DNA of 64,000 bases from Rheinheimera pleomorphica (GTDB lineage: Bacteria > Pseudomonadota > Gammaproteobacteria > Enterobacterales > Alteromonadaceae), in the NCBI RefSeq assembly GCF_011634895.1, contig NZ_SIRR01000006.1, positions 62,001-126,000 on the forward strand. The letters run 5' to 3'. Below are positions 1 through 9,775 of the stretch, piece by piece. The position numbers and the translations under genes are program-made. Under the pieces are notes generated by a model, which did no database searches, was not told the origin of the DNA, and was given only the letters and a program-made list of their open reading frames with translations. Position 1 is the stretch's first letter. Each line of letters starts with the position of its first letter.

Positions 1-44
1 CTTACGTTAATGTGCAGCATAACAATTGTTACGGAGCAAATTAA

Positions 45-494
45 GTGAATATTGCTACCTTGTGGATCATCGCTGGCATAGTGCTGATCTTATCTGAACT
101 GTTGGCCACCAGCGTGGTTGCGGTGTTTTTTGGTATCGCCGCTATAGTGGTGGGGCTGCTATTGAATTTTGGTGTCATAGAAAGCTACAGCGTGCAGTTT
201 TTGATATTTGGCGTGCTGTCACTGCTGTTACTGTTTAGCGTGCGCGGCCGTTTTAAAAGCTGGTTTGTTGGTTATACCGCCGACAGCAATGAGCAGCCGT
301 CATGCTTTAGTGAAGATATTGGCAGCCGGGTCATTGTGCATACTGATTTTGTGCAGGGAGCCGGTCGCGTTGTACTTAACGGCGTGCAGTGGGATGCAGA
401 ATCGACCGACGCGCTAAAAGCCGGCGATGTTGCCTGGGTGGTGGCTAATCATGGTATTAAACTGCAGGTGTCGGCCGCTAAGCCGGATGCCTAA
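45..494 (+). CDS. NfeD-family membrane protein
   Basis: A 149-residue protein with three hydrophobic segments (about residues 1-25, 26-46 and 50-66) followed by a small soluble domain (about 85-145) that looks like the OB-fold of NfeD proteins. NfeD proteins partner SPFH/stomatin proteins in the inner membrane and are linked to membrane organisation and quality control. The GTG start at 45 has a GGAG ribosome site at 32-35. The qmcA-like SPFH gene follows after 26 bases, the usual NfeD–SPFH pairing, equivalent to ybbJ-qmcA in E. coli. The short form without the ClpP-like protease domain is seen. The precise function is unknown. Confidence 0.9.
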   Translation: MNIATLWIIAGIVLILSELLATSVVAVFFGIAAIVVGLLLNFGVIESYSVQFLIFGVLSLLLLFSVRGRFKSWFVGYTADSNEQPSCFSEDIGSRVIVHTDFVQGAGRVVLNGVQWDAESTDALKAGDVAWVVANHGIKLQVSAAKPDA

Positions 495-520
495 TTTCAA
501 ACGTTAAGGAGTAACAACAG

Positions 521-1453
521 GTGCAATTAGATATTAATACCATTTTAATGGCTGGCTTCGCGCTGGCGGTTATCATTACCATTGTCAAAACCGCGCGGGT
601 GGTGCCGCAAAAAAGTAACTTTGTTATTGAGCGTTTAGGCAAATACTCGCGCACGCTCGATTCGGGTTTTCATATTCTGATCCCTTTTATCGATAAAGTG
701 GCTTATGTGCACAGCTTAAAAGAAGAAGTGATCGACGTGCAGCGCCAGACTTGTGTTACCCGCGACAATATCCAGGTCGGTATCGACGGCATTTTATACC
801 TGCAGGTTATCGACCCGCACAAAGCCAGCTACGGTATTAACGACTACCGTTATGCCTCGGCCCAGCTGGCACAAACCACCATGCGTTCAGTGATTGGCCA
901 GACCGATTTAGATAAAACCTTTGAAGAGCGCGCCAAAATTAACGAAGAAGTGGTAAAAGCGCTGGACGAAGCCGCGGCGCCCTGGGGTGTAAAAGTACTG
1001 CGCTATGAAATAGCCGACATTGAACTACCAATTAGCATTAAAGATGCGTTAGAGCAGCAAATGCGCGCCGAGCGTGAGCGCCGCGCGGCCATTGCTAAAT
1101 CAGAAGGTGAGCGTCAGGCCATGATTAACGTGTCTGAAGGCCAGAAGCAGGAAGTCATTAACCTGTCTGAAGGTGACAAGATGCGCCAGATCAATGAAGC
1201 CGAAGGCCGGGCCCGCGAAATTGAGCTAATCGCCGTGGCAACTGCCGAGGGTATTCGTAAAATAGCCGAAGCAATCAATCAGCCGGGCGGTTCAGAGGCG
1301 GTCAGCCTGCGTGTCGCCGAGCAATATGTAAAAGAATTCGGCAACCTGGCGAAAACCAACAACACCATGATAGTACCGGCCGAACTGGCCAATATCGGCG
1401 GTGCGGTCGCCGGTTTAACCGAAATTTTAAAAGTCGCGCAGCCCAAGGCCTGA
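521..1453 (+). CDS. qmcA: SPFH/stomatin-like protein QmcA
   Basis: A 310-residue protein with one N-terminal membrane segment (about 8-25), an SPFH/prohibitin domain (about 25-190) and a charged coiled-coil stretch with repeated SEGE/SEGD-type units (about 195-240). SPFH proteins form membrane-anchored oligomeric assemblies that scaffold proteases and lipid domains. The GTG start at 521 is preceded by AAGGAGT. It sits between the NfeD gene and a TerB-like gene in one transcriptional direction, so all three are probably one operon. The length matches E. coli QmcA (about 305 residues). The orthology is inferred from family resemblance and the NfeD neighbour. Confidence 0.93.
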   Translation: MQLDINTILMAGFALAVIITIVKTARVVPQKSNFVIERLGKYSRTLDSGFHILIPFIDKVAYVHSLKEEVIDVQRQTCVTRDNIQVGIDGILYLQVIDPHKASYGINDYRYASAQLAQTTMRSVIGQTDLDKTFEERAKINEEVVKALDEAAAPWGVKVLRYEIADIELPISIKDALEQQMRAERERRAAIAKSEGERQAMINVSEGQKQEVINLSEGDKMRQINEAEGRAREIELIAVATAEGIRKIAEAINQPGGSEAVSLRVAEQYVKEFGNLAKTNNTMIVPAELANIGGAVAGLTEILKVAQPKA

Positions 1454-1474
1454 GCAGACAAAAAGGAGTAGTGT

Positions 1475-1828
1475 ATGGCAACTGAACAAGCATTTAACGA
1501 AGCGCTGCTGAAACTGGCCGTGCTGATGTACCGCACAGACGGCAAAATCCGGCTGAACGAGCAGGAGTTGGTGGACCTGATTGTCGATGACTTAAATTGG
1601 CAAGGCGCTATCAGTGTTAGCGCAGTGCAAAACCAGGCTGTAGCCGAAGTGCGCGAGGTTATCCGCGCCGATAAGGTAGATGCCTATCTGGCCGGTTTAA
1701 AAGATGCCCTGATGTTTGATAAGAAAAAAACCTTGGATACCGCCAGGCAGATTATGCAAAGCGATGGTGAAGAGGCAGTAAAAGAGCGTCGGCTGTACGA
1801 CTACCTGCGCCAGCAGTTATTGGTATAG
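1475..1828 (+). CDS. TerB-like small helical protein
   Basis: A 117-residue soluble, mostly helical protein. The N-terminal half has the acidic pattern of TerB/DjlA-N-type domains (LAVLMYRTDGKIRLNEQE, about residues 13-30), a fold that may bind metals or membranes. It starts with ATG 21 bases after qmcA, with AAAAGGAG upstream, so it probably belongs to the same operon. A clear intrinsic terminator follows at 1853-1875. The name refers to the fold only; nothing here indicates tellurite resistance. Confidence 0.7.
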   Translation: MATEQAFNEALLKLAVLMYRTDGKIRLNEQELVDLIVDDLNWQGAISVSAVQNQAVAEVREVIRADKVDAYLAGLKDALMFDKKKTLDTARQIMQSDGEEAVKERRLYDYLRQQLLV

Positions 1829-1852
1829 ACCTGTAGCCATTCTCCCCATAGA

Positions 1853-1875
1853 AGCCAGCACAGCGCTGGCTTTTT
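1853..1875 (+). terminator. Intrinsic terminator of the nfeD-qmcA operon
   Basis: The 7-bp stem AGCCAGC (1853-1859) / GCTGGCT (1865-1871) with a 5-base loop runs straight into TTTTT. The orientation fits the + strand operon and separates it from the convergent deacetylase gene. Confidence 0.85.
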
Positions 1876-1885
1876 CCGCCCTTCG

Positions 1886-2800
1886 TTAACCAGAAATAGC
1901 CTTAATCCCCGCCACTATTGCCGCTGCACTCTCCTTGCCATAACCGCCACCCCCTAAAAATACGGTGGGGATATTGAGTGCTTTTAAACGCTGATACACC
2001 AGCTTATGGCTTTGTGCTACGTCATCAACGCTAAGTTGTAGTCCGCCTAGCGGGTCGGTTGCCAATACATCGGTACCGGCAACCACAAAGGCGAGTTTAT
2101 AGCCGCCGCTTAGCTGGTCTAATGCGGCTGTTAGTTTATTCAGATATAGCTCACTACCGGTACCGCTGGGCAGCGGCACGGCGATATCAACTCTGCGCCG
2201 GCTTACCGGGTTATTGGGGTAAATATCAGCGTTGTACACATCCAGCAAAGTGACGTTTGTATTATCGTAAAAGGTGCGGGCGTTGCCGTTGCCGTGATGG
2301 GCGTCGATATCAATAATCAGTATTCTGTCATCGGCTGTTAACTCGCCGCCGGCGATAAGCTGCTGGTAGCTAATACCAATATCGTTGTAAATACAAAAAC
2401 CTTCCATACTGTGCTGATCCGCATGGTGGTAGCCGCCGGCCAGATTCCAGGCATCTTCACCTTTTAACGCTGTCTGGCTGGCAGCAAGAGTGCCGGCAAC
2501 TCCCCAGCGCATGGGCTGTAGTATGCGTTTATCCAACCATGAATAAGGTAACAGTGGAATATAGGGCGCTTCCAGTGCTTCAAGCACCGGGCGTTTACGT
2601 AATACCAGTCTGCGCGTCAACGAACTTAGGAAAGTATTTACTGCTGTCTCTGGAATGCACTGAACTGGTTCGACGATAATTACCCGCTTTTCGTGCCGAA
2701 GTTGCGCCACGACCTTGCCAAATTTCATTCCATCAAACGGATGTAAGAACTTAAGTAAGCCAATGTCGATATTGTAATTGTCGTGGTAGAAAACTTTCAT
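1886..2800 (-). CDS. Histone-deacetylase-family (AcuC/HDAC-like) hydrolase
   Basis: A 304-residue protein of the arginase/deacetylase superfamily. It has the paired histidines of the active site (GGYHHADQH, about 122-130), the zinc-binding and charge-relay block DIDAHHGNG (about 164-172) and the C-terminal glycine-rich loop GGGGYG (about 285-290). Bacterial members remove acetyl or acyl groups from proteins, polyamines or small molecules; the substrate here cannot be told. There is no signal peptide, so it should be cytosolic. It lies 55 bases downstream of the amidohydrolase gene on the same strand and may be co-transcribed with ubiK and that gene. Confidence 0.9.
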   Translation of the reverse strand: MKVFYHDNYNIDIGLLKFLHPFDGMKFGKVVAQLRHEKRVIIVEPVQCIPETAVNTFLSSLTRRLVLRKRPVLEALEAPYIPLLPYSWLDKRILQPMRWGVAGTLAASQTALKGEDAWNLAGGYHHADQHSMEGFCIYNDIGISYQQLIAGGELTADDRILIIDIDAHHGNGNARTFYDNTNVTLLDVYNADIYPNNPVSRRRVDIAVPLPSGTGSELYLNKLTAALDQLSGGYKLAFVVAGTDVLATDPLGGLQLSVDDVAQSHKLVYQRLKALNIPTVFLGGGGYGKESAAAIVAGIKAISG

Positions 2801-2855
2801 GAATTTCTCAGCTCGTTTGCGTAACGCATTACATTTGCCGGCGCCATATTTGTTA

Positions 2856-4148
2856 TTACGGCGTTTTTACTACTTCGCCGCCTTTAATCACCACAGGGAT
2901 CTGCTCCAGCAGTGTAATTTGCTCAAGCGGGTTACCCTTTACGGCCACCATATCGGCGTAAGCGCCGGCTTGGAGTACGCCGACATTTAGCTGGCCTTGC
3001 TCGTTGCGCCAGTTTAATAGCTCTGCAGCGTGCAGGGTGGCGCTTTGTATGGCCTGCAGCGGTGTCATGCCCCATTGCACCATATAGTTGAACTGGCGTG
3101 CATTTAAACCATGGGTGTAGACACCGGCGTCGGTGCCGTAGGCGATATTAAGCCCGGCTTTTACCGCTTTGCGAAAGTTTTGCCGTTGCAGTTGGCCAAC
3201 GGTGCGCTCTTTCGCCAATGACTCGGGCAAGATGCCGGCGGCTTCGCCTTCCTGCAAAATATAGTCGCTGACATAAATATCCATCACCAGATAGCTACCG
3301 TTGCGTTTGGCCAGCTTAATGGCTTCATCGTCAATAAAGCTGGCGTGTTCAATGGAATGAACACCGGCTTCCAGCGCGCGCTTAATGCCGCGCAGGCCGT
3401 GGGCATGGGCGGCAACAATAGCGCCGCGATCTTTGGCTTCTTCTACTAAGGCCTGCATTTCAGCCAGGCTGTACTGGCTGGCGTTAACGTCGGTATTGCG
3501 TGATAACACGCCGCCAGTGGCGGTAAACTTAATCACATCGGCGCCGTATTTCATATTGCTGCGCACCTTAGCGCGTATCGCATCGGCGCCGTTGGCCACG
3601 CCATCGCTACTTGCCTGATAGGTATGCGGTAGCAGGTTATTGTCGCAGTGGCCGCCGGTCATGCACAGGCTGGGGCCGGACACCCGCATACGTGGTCCGC
3701 GGATTTCGCCGGCGTTAATGGCATCGCGCAGGTCCACGTCAGTAAAGCCGGCGGCGCCTAAGTTACGCACTGTGGTAAAACCAGCTTGCAAGGTGGCCTG
3801 GGCGGCAGTCACGCCAAACAGCGCCTGGCGCGCCGGTGTTTGTTGCAGGCGGCGGTAGCCATGCTGTGCCGGATTGGCCGTTAAGTGCACGTGCATATCA
3901 ATTAGCCCCGGTAACAGGGTATAAGCAGATAAATCGGTACGCGGTAGCTGTTGCTGCTCAGTGCTGAGTTGGTTAACCGGCATAATGCTGTGAACGCGGT
4001 CTTGCTGCAGCAATATAGCCTGCTCAGCATGTAATTCGCCACTGCGCACATCCAGTAGCTGACCGGCAATAATCAACTTGTCTGGCGCAGCTGCAACCTG
4101 GCCAGCCAATAACGCCGTGATTAAACTCAGAGCACTGATCACGCGCAT
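2856..4148 (-). CDS. Secreted COG1228-type amidohydrolase (copy 1)
   Basis: A 430-residue metal-dependent hydrolase with a signal peptide (cleavage near AAA-PD, about residue 21). The TIM-barrel metal set is visible: HxH in GLIDMHVHL, the lysine in VIKFTATGGV, histidines in AAHAHG and SIEHASF, and the aspartate in YGTDAGV. Family members include imidazolonepropionase-like enzymes and exported dipeptidases/carboxypeptidases; the substrate is not predictable. The gene begins 3 bases after ubiK, its ribosome site CAGGAG spanning the ubiK stop, so translation may be coupled. A close paralogue is at 17476-18759 and a more distant one at 55634-57652. Confidence 0.92.
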   Translation of the reverse strand: MRVISALSLITALLAGQVAAAPDKLIIAGQLLDVRSGELHAEQAILLQQDRVHSIMPVNQLSTEQQQLPRTDLSAYTLLPGLIDMHVHLTANPAQHGYRRLQQTPARQALFGVTAAQATLQAGFTTVRNLGAAGFTDVDLRDAINAGEIRGPRMRVSGPSLCMTGGHCDNNLLPHTYQASSDGVANGADAIRAKVRSNMKYGADVIKFTATGGVLSRNTDVNASQYSLAEMQALVEEAKDRGAIVAAHAHGLRGIKRALEAGVHSIEHASFIDDEAIKLAKRNGSYLVMDIYVSDYILQEGEAAGILPESLAKERTVGQLQRQNFRKAVKAGLNIAYGTDAGVYTHGLNARQFNYMVQWGMTPLQAIQSATLHAAELLNWRNEQGQLNVGVLQAGAYADMVAVKGNPLEQITLLEQIPVVIKGGEVVKTP

Positions 4149-4151
4149 GTT

Positions 4152-4439
4152 TTACTCCTGATCCGAGCTGGGTAGCGGCTGTGTTTTCATATCCTGGGTT
4201 TTTTCTGCCATTAGTGCGGCCAGCTGCTGTTCCATTTTTTCCAGTTTTTCCCGGGTGCGCAGCAGCACCTGGCGCTGTACGTCAAATTCTTCGCGGCTGA
4301 CAAAATCCAGCTCGGTCAGTTTGCTTTGCAGCACCTGCTTTACTTTGGCTTCCACGTCATCAGCAAACTGGCGCAGTTGTGGCGGAATAGCATTGCCAAT
4401 TTGCTTGGCGATATCTTCAATTTTTTTCGGATCGATCAT
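4152..4439 (-). CDS. ubiK: Ubiquinone biosynthesis accessory factor UbiK
   Basis: A 95-residue protein of the YqiC/BMFP family. The N-terminal MIDPKKIEDIAKQI and the middle LDFVSREEFDVQ are near-identical to E. coli UbiK as I recall it. The C-terminal third is a coiled coil (about 60-85) that trimerises. UbiK works with UbiJ in the cytosolic Ubi lipid-hydroxylation complex. I chose the ATG at 4439 rather than the upstream in-frame ATG at 4475 because AGGAGA lies just ahead of it and family proteins begin MIDP. It is divergent from rep. Confidence 0.93.
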   Translation of the reverse strand: MIDPKKIEDIAKQIGNAIPPQLRQFADDVEAKVKQVLQSKLTELDFVSREEFDVQRQVLLRTREKLEKMEQQLAALMAEKTQDMKTQPLPSSDQE

Positions 4440-4579
4440 GGTTATCTCCTGTGCTGCATCAATTACTTGCGACATGGTGGCAAAGCATTAGCGTTATTCT
4501 ACAGAGCAAAAGCCGGATAGCGAATGCTATTTAACGGCAAATTTCGTTACAATGCCGCCCTGGCTATAAGGGTGTGTCA

Positions 4580-6595
4580 ATGAAGTTAAATCCGCAACAA
4601 AATGCTGCTGTTAAATTTATTTCCGGGCCTTGTCTGGTGCTGGCCGGTGCCGGCAGCGGCAAAACCCGGGTAATTATTAATAAAATTGCCTATTTAATTC
4701 AGCAATGTGAGATGCCGGCGCGGCATATTGCAGCGGTTACCTTTACCAATAAAGCGGCGCGGGAAATGCGCGAGCGGATTAATCATCAGTTACCGAAAAC
4801 CGCGACCCGCGGTTTAACCATTTCCACTTTTCATACGCTAGGGCTGGAAATTCTGAAAAAAGAATACCGGCATATTGGCTACAAAGCGAATTTCACCCTG
4901 TTTGATGATCAGGACAGCCTGGCGCTGCTAAAAGAGCTCAGTGAAAATGATATTCAGGGCGATAAAGATTTACTGCGGGCGCTGCAAAGCAAAATCAGCA
5001 GCTGGAAAAACGAGCTGACGCTGCCAGCCAAAGCGATACAGGACGCCAAAGATGCGCAAAGTATCAGCTTTGCCAATTATTACCAGCAATACAGCCAGCA
5101 GCTGACTGCCTACAATGCGCTGGATTTTGATGATTTAATTTTGCTGCCTACCTTATTGTTTGCGCACAATGCCGAGGTGCGCGCCAAGTGGCAGCAAAAA
5201 ATTCAGTATTTACTGGTGGATGAATATCAGGATACCAATACCAGCCAGTATCAGCTGGTAAAGTGGCTGGTGGGTGAACGCCAGCGTTTTACCGTGGTGG
5301 GGGATGATGATCAATCTATCTATTCCTGGCGCGGTGCGCGGCCACAAAACCTGGCGTTGCTGAAAACCGACTTTCCGAATTTAAATGTGATTAAGCTGGA
5401 GCAAAACTACCGCTCGGCCGAGCGCATTTTAAAAGCGGCTAATATTTTAATTGCCAATAACCCGCACGAATTTGATAAGCAGCTGTTCAGTGAAAATGGC
5501 TATGGTGTGCCGCTGAAAGTCATCCCCTGTAAGCATGAAGAGGACGAAGCGGAAAAAGTGGTGGCCGAGATCATTTCGCACCGCTTTATTAACCGCAGCC
5601 AGTACCGTGATTATGCGCTGCTATACCGTGGCAACCACCAGTCGCGCTTATTTGAAAAAGCGCTGATGACCAACCGTATTCCGTACAAAATTTCCGGTGG
5701 CACGTCGTTTTTTTCCCGCAGTGAAATTAAAGATGTGATGGCCTATTTGCGCCTGGTAGTAAACCAGGATGATGATAATGCTCTGCTGCGCATTATTAAT
5801 GTGCCAAGGCGCGAAATTGGCGCCGCGACCTTGCAACAGATAGGCAACTTAGCCAATGAAAAACACATCAGCTTATTTGAAGCCTGCTGCGACAGTGAAT
5901 TGTCGATGCATTTGTCGGCCCGGGCCCACAATGCGGTAAAACAGTTCGCCCAGTGGATAGTGGGCATTGCCGATAACGTACAGCGCGCCGACCCGGCTGA
6001 AGCCATCCGCGATCTGATCCGGCAAAGCCATTACGAGGCCTGGTTGTTTGAAACCAGCCCCAGCGCCAAAGCGGCGGAAATGGCGCTAAAAAACGTCAAC
6101 GAGCTGTACCGTTGGATCAGTGAGATGCTGCAGGGCAAGGATGACGATGAGCCGATGACCTTGCCCGAAGTGGTTACCCGTTTAACACTGCGCGATATGA
6201 TGGAGCGGCAGGAGCAGGACGACAATGCTGATCAGGTGCAGCTGTTAACACTGCATGCCTCTAAAGGCCTGGAGTTTCCCTATGTGTTTATGGTGGGCAT
6301 GGAAGAGGGCATTTTGCCGCACCAAAGCAGCATAGATGAAGACAACGTTGAAGAAGAGCGCCGGCTGGCCTATGTTGGCATAACCCGCGCTCAGCGCGAG
6401 CTGATCTTTACCTATGCCAAAGAGCGGCGTCAGTTTGGTGAAATTATCCGCCCCGAGCCAAGCCGGTTTTTGTATGAACTACCACAGGATGATCTCGACT
6501 GGCAAAACGCCACAGTGGTGAAGACCGCCGAGCAGCGCCAGCAAAGCGGCCAGGCGCATATTGAACGTTTACGCCAGTTGCTGAAAAACCACTGA
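4580..6595 (+). CDS. rep: ATP-dependent DNA helicase Rep
   Basis: A 671-residue superfamily 1A 3'-5' helicase that helps replication forks pass obstacles. Walker A is GAGSGKT (near residue 25). Also visible are motif Ia [11 protein letters not shown], motif [10 protein letters not shown], motif [16 protein letters not shown], motif [12 protein letters not shown] and motif [10 protein letters not shown]. Similarity to E. coli Rep, including [10 protein letters not shown], is very high. I preferred the ATG at 4580 (MKLNPQQN) to the GTG at 4574 because AAGG at 4568-4571 then has normal spacing. The 3' end overlaps the convergent GGDEF gene by 27 bases. Confidence 0.97.
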   Translation: MKLNPQQNAAVKFISGPCLVLAGAGSGKTRVIINKIAYLIQQCEMPARHIAAVTFTNKAAREMRERINHQLPKTATRGLTISTFHTLGLEILKKEYRHIGYKANFTLFDDQDSLALLKELSENDIQGDKDLLRALQSKISSWKNELTLPAKAIQDAKDAQSISFANYYQQYSQQLTAYNALDFDDLILLPTLLFAHNAEVRAKWQQKIQYLLVDEYQDTNTSQYQLVKWLVGERQRFTVVGDDDQSIYSWRGARPQNLALLKTDFPNLNVIKLEQNYRSAERILKAANILIANNPHEFDKQLFSENGYGVPLKVIPCKHEEDEAEKVVAEIISHRFINRSQYRDYALLYRGNHQSRLFEKALMTNRIPYKISGGTSFFSRSEIKDVMAYLRLVVNQDDDNALLRIINVPRREIGAATLQQIGNLANEKHISLFEACCDSELSMHLSARAHNAVKQFAQWIVGIADNVQRADPAEAIRDLIRQSHYEAWLFETSPSAKAAEMALKNVNELYRWISEMLQGKDDDEPMTLPEVVTRLTLRDMMERQEQDDNADQVQLLTLHASKGLEFPYVFMVGMEEGILPHQSSIDEDNVEEERRLAYVGITRAQRELIFTYAKERRQFGEIIRPEPSRFLYELPQDDLDWQNATVVKTAEQRQQSGQAHIERLRQLLKNH

Positions 6596-9175
6596 AGGCG
6601 CATTGGCTAATGCATTGGCGCTGAGTAGCTGTGCCACGTATTTGCCTTGCATAAAGCAGCAGCCTTCGGCCAATAGCAAATTTAACAGTTCAGCATTGTC
6701 GATGCCATCGGCCAGCAGGCGGAATTTATAGTTGTGTGCCAGTTGTTGTAACATTTGCAGTAACTGGCGTTTATGCGCATGCCGCGGCAGCTGACGGCAA
6801 AAACTGGCGTCCAGTTTGACAAAGTCAAACAATTGCAGCAATAACAACCCCATAGGCGCGCTGTCGGCAGCAAACTGATGAATAGCCAGCCGGACGCCGG
6901 CTTGTTTTAGCTGCGCCAGCACTTTGTGCGTGCTATCGCCGGCTTGCAGCAGCTCACTTTCCGTAAACGCCAGGCACAAGCGTTGTGGTCGCGTCAGGCT
7001 GCTAATATGCTGCTTTAATTGTTTTAACAGCTCAGTTTGCTGCAGATGACTGATGCTCAGGCGTAAGGTGAGTAAACCGGTGTCGTCATCAGTTACTGCC
7101 AGTTGGCGGCAGGCTTGCTGCAGCATCAGATGTTCAATTTGTGCTGTCATGCCGCCGTCGGTACTAAACTGGCTGAAATCGTACTGGGTACCCAGTAACG
7201 GATGTTGCCATTGGGTATGTACTTCATAACCCAATAAACTGCGGCCCTGGCCACATAACACCGGCTCATATACGGCGGTAAATTGTTGTTGCTCCAGCGC
7301 CTGCTGCATCACTTGCTCCAGCGTCATCGCCTGCAACAGCTGTTCACGCATGGTGTCATTAAAAATAACAAAGCGGTTGCGCCCCATCGACTTGGCCTGA
7401 TACATAGCGGCATCTGCATCGCGTAACAGGGCTTCGGCTTTGTTATGCTCAGCGCTGACATGCGCAATACCGATACTGGCGCCCGACTGTACCTGCTGGC
7501 CCTGCAGGTAGAACGGCTGACGAATTTTATCGATAATACGTTCGGCGACATCTTCGGCATCGGTTGGTAGCACCAGACTGGTAAGTAATACGACAAACTC
7601 ATCGCCGCCGAGGCGCGCGGCAACGTCATGCTCGCGCACGGCGCTGAGTAAGCGTTTACTGACTTCAATTAAAAAGGCATCACCGACATGATGGCCCAGA
7701 CTATCGTTAATCTGCTTAAAACGATCCAGGTCGATAAACAGCAGTGCCATGCTCAGTTGTGGCTGGCGTTTGCTCAGCGCAAACTGTTGTTTTAACTGCT
7801 GTAAAAACATCTGCCGGTTGGCCAGCCCGGTCAGCGCATCGTGGTTGGCTTCGTAAAACAGCTTTTGCTCAGCTTTTTTGCGCTCTTCTACCTGTAAGCG
7901 CAAAAATAAATTGGTCTGGCGCAGTTCACGTGTGCTTTCAAACACTTTGCGTTCCAGCTCTTCCTGATGCTTTTTCTGCTGCTCGGTGGCTAATTTGCGC
8001 TGAATAGCGACGGCGATATGCTGCGATACAAAACGCAGTATATTCAGCTCATTGTCACTATAGCCATAGCGCTGGTCATAGGATTGCAGCGCAATAACGC
8101 CGATAACCTGCTGGTCAATCAGCAAGGGCGCGCCCAGCCAGCTGGTAGAATGCCGCGCCGGTTTGGCCGGGTCTGCCATGCCGCGGCGAATTTCACCGGC
8201 ACTGACCAGTTTTTCAGCAGTGTCGGCATTAATCAGCCTGGCATCGCCGCAGCGTATAACATACTCGGTAAAACCGCGGCTAAGCGGCCGTTCGCGCGCA
8301 GGCGGTGCATATTGGTCCAGATAAAACGGAAAGGTCAGTTTGCTGCGCTCGTTGTCGATAAGAGCAATGTAACAGTTGTCTGCCGGCATCAGGCCGGACA
8401 AGACCTGATGTACTGCGTGGTAGAAGCTGTCCATATCACGGCTGCTGGCCGTCAGCTCAGATATCCGGTACAGCGCAGCCTGCAGCTGTTCGGCGTTAGT
8501 GCGTTCGGTGATTTCTTTTTGCAATGAGCTGTTTATTTCCCGCAGCTCACGCGTGCGTTGGCGAACGGTATCTTCGAGCAGCTCGCGGCTTTTTACCCTA
8601 TCCAGTGCCGTAATGGTATGGCCGCCGATACTGCTAAACAGTGCCAAATCGCTGTCTTTATACAACTGACGGGCGTTGTAAGATTGTATCGCCATGACAC
8701 CTATCACTTGCCCGCTACGGCATAACGGGATACCCAGCCAGTGCGCACAAGGCGAACCCTGGGGTTCGATAGCGCCGCTGGCGATCAGTTGGTTAAACTG
8801 TTCGCTATCGCATAATAGGGCCTGGCCGGTACGGGCAACATAGCCGGTTAAACCGCTGGAGAAAGCGCTGGAGGGCACCTTAGCAATCAGCTGTTGATCT
8901 TTTTCGTCTGAGAAGTATTGCGGCGTGTACAGGCCGGTTTGGCTGTCATAAAACACCACATAGAAGTTTTCGGCGTGCAATAGCTCCGACACCATCTGAT
9001 GGATGGCAGGATAAAAGTCCCGCATATCGCTGATGGTGCTGGCCAGTTCAGATAATTTTAGTAAGGCGCCCTGAGTGATATAAGCTTGTTTATAGCGCCG
9101 TGCTAACCAGGTTAGCCGGCGTAGCTTATTTTCGGCTTGTTTCAGCTTTTTGCTCAGCTCTGTTGCTTGCTTCAA
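6569..9175 (-). CDS. GAF-GAF-GGDEF-(degenerate EAL) signalling protein
   Basis: An 868-residue cytosolic protein with no membrane segment. It has an N-terminal coiled coil (about 1-30), GAF1 (about 40-190), a coiled coil, GAF2 (about 225-395), a GGDEF domain with an intact RLGGDEF at about 522 and an RxxD I-site (REHD) five residues ahead of GGDEF, then an EAL domain (about 635-860). The EAL domain has lost its signature: GYEVHTQW stands where E-A-L-x-R-W is expected, and HQFAADSAP replaces the DDFGTGYSS loop. It is probably a diguanylate cyclase with a non-catalytic EAL module. The TTG start has AGGG very close upstream and is uncertain. A weak FliA-like promoter candidate lies at 9193-9220. 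Confidence 0.9.
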   Translation of the reverse strand: MKQATELSKKLKQAENKLRRLTWLARRYKQAYITQGALLKLSELASTISDMRDFYPAIHQMVSELLHAENFYVVFYDSQTGLYTPQYFSDEKDQQLIAKVPSSAFSSGLTGYVARTGQALLCDSEQFNQLIASGAIEPQGSPCAHWLGIPLCRSGQVIGVMAIQSYNARQLYKDSDLALFSSIGGHTITALDRVKSRELLEDTVRQRTRELREINSSLQKEITERTNAEQLQAALYRISELTASSRDMDSFYHAVHQVLSGLMPADNCYIALIDNERSKLTFPFYLDQYAPPARERPLSRGFTEYVIRCGDARLINADTAEKLVSAGEIRRGMADPAKPARHSTSWLGAPLLIDQQVIGVIALQSYDQRYGYSDNELNILRFVSQHIAVAIQRKLATEQQKKHQEELERKVFESTRELRQTNLFLRLQVEERKKAEQKLFYEANHDALTGLANRQMFLQQLKQQFALSKRQPQLSMALLFIDLDRFKQINDSLGHHVGDAFLIEVSKRLLSAVREHDVAARLGGDEFVVLLTSLVLPTDAEDVAERIIDKIRQPFYLQGQQVQSGASIGIAHVSAEHNKAEALLRDADAAMYQAKSMGRNRFVIFNDTMREQLLQAMTLEQVMQQALEQQQFTAVYEPVLCGQGRSLLGYEVHTQWQHPLLGTQYDFSQFSTDGGMTAQIEHLMLQQACRQLAVTDDDTGLLTLRLSISHLQQTELLKQLKQHISSLTRPQRLCLAFTESELLQAGDSTHKVLAQLKQAGVRLAIHQFAADSAPMGLLLLQLFDFVKLDASFCRQLPRHAHKRQLLQMLQQLAHNYKFRLLADGIDNAELLNLLLAEGCCFMQGKYVAQLLSANALANAPSVVFQQLA

Positions 9176-9320
9176 CCCTGACTCTTTTTATTTTATCGTC
9201 GAGGCAAACTGCCCGACTTATTGTAATTGTGCCCATTATGCACAAAGATTGACCAGTTGGAAGAGCGATGCAGCCAAAAATGCCGGTCTGCTTTAGCAAA
9301 TTTTACGTGGTGTTGGAACT

Positions 9321-9353
9321 AAAAAGACTAAGGCCGCTGTGTAGCGGCCTTAG
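9321..9353 (-). terminator. Intrinsic terminator of the cytochrome c5 gene
   Basis: A perfect 11-bp inverted repeat CTAAGGCCGCT (9328-9338) / AGCGGCCTTAG (9343-9353) with a 4-base loop. Read on the minus strand, it is followed after three bases by TTTTT (complement of 9321-9325). Confidence 0.85.
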
Positions 9354-9379
9354 CGGTTGGTATGCCGACTTAACCGCGC

Positions 9380-9775
9380 TTATACGCCATCGGTCATAAA
9401 TTTAATGGCTGCGGCAATTTCATCGTCGCTGCAGTCACCACAAGTACCGCGTGCCGGCATATTGCGGATACCCTCAATAGCGTGCTTCAGCATAGTATCA
9501 AAGCCTTGATCCATCCGCGATTTCCAGGCTGCATCACCTTTTTTCGGCGCATCCAGCGCGCCGGTGCCGTGACAGGCAAAACAAGCGGTCTGGTATACCT
9601 TTTCACCACTGCGGGGGCCTGCCGGACCCGCATCAGCCGCCGCTGTTGCACCTGCAACATATACCTGACCAACCGGCGCCAGGCGTTTCGCCAGGGCCTC
9701 TTTGTCGGCGTCTGCGCTGGCATGAATGCCAAAGGTGGTCAACAGCAAAGCAAGTGCAATGGTGAATTTATTCAT
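9380..9775 (-). CDS. Cytochrome c5-family protein
   Basis: A 131-residue periplasmic monohaem cytochrome. It has a signal peptide (about 1-20, ending IHASA), a haem-binding CFACH motif, a distal methionine in IRNMPARG, and the CGDC pair near the C terminus typical of cytochrome c5, where the cysteines form a disulfide. Such proteins carry electrons to terminal oxidases or reductases. I chose the ATG at 9775 (MNKFTIALALL) because a normal signal peptide starts there; the in-frame upstream start at 9796 would add a hydrophilic leader. AGGA lies upstream. Confidence 0.92.
   Translation of the reverse strand: MNKFTIALALLLTTFGIHASADADKEALAKRLAPVGQVYVAGATAAADAGPAGPRSGEKVYQTACFACHGTGALDAPKKGDAAWKSRMDQGFDTMLKHAIEGIRNMPARGTCGDCSDDEIAAAIKFMTDGV

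Noticed and set aside
1475..1828. Tellurite-resistance function for the TerB-like protein
   Set aside because: Only the fold is suggested; no ter operon partners are present.
8018..8527. A 169-codon + strand frame opposite the GAF-GGDEF gene
   Set aside because: Lies inside the GAF2 coding region on the other strand and has no domain or ribosome site.
9193..9220. FliA promoter for the GAF-GAF-GGDEF gene
   Set aside because: TAAG-N16-GACGATAA on the minus strand has an off spacing and would leave only about ten bases before the start codon; kept only as a remark in that gene.
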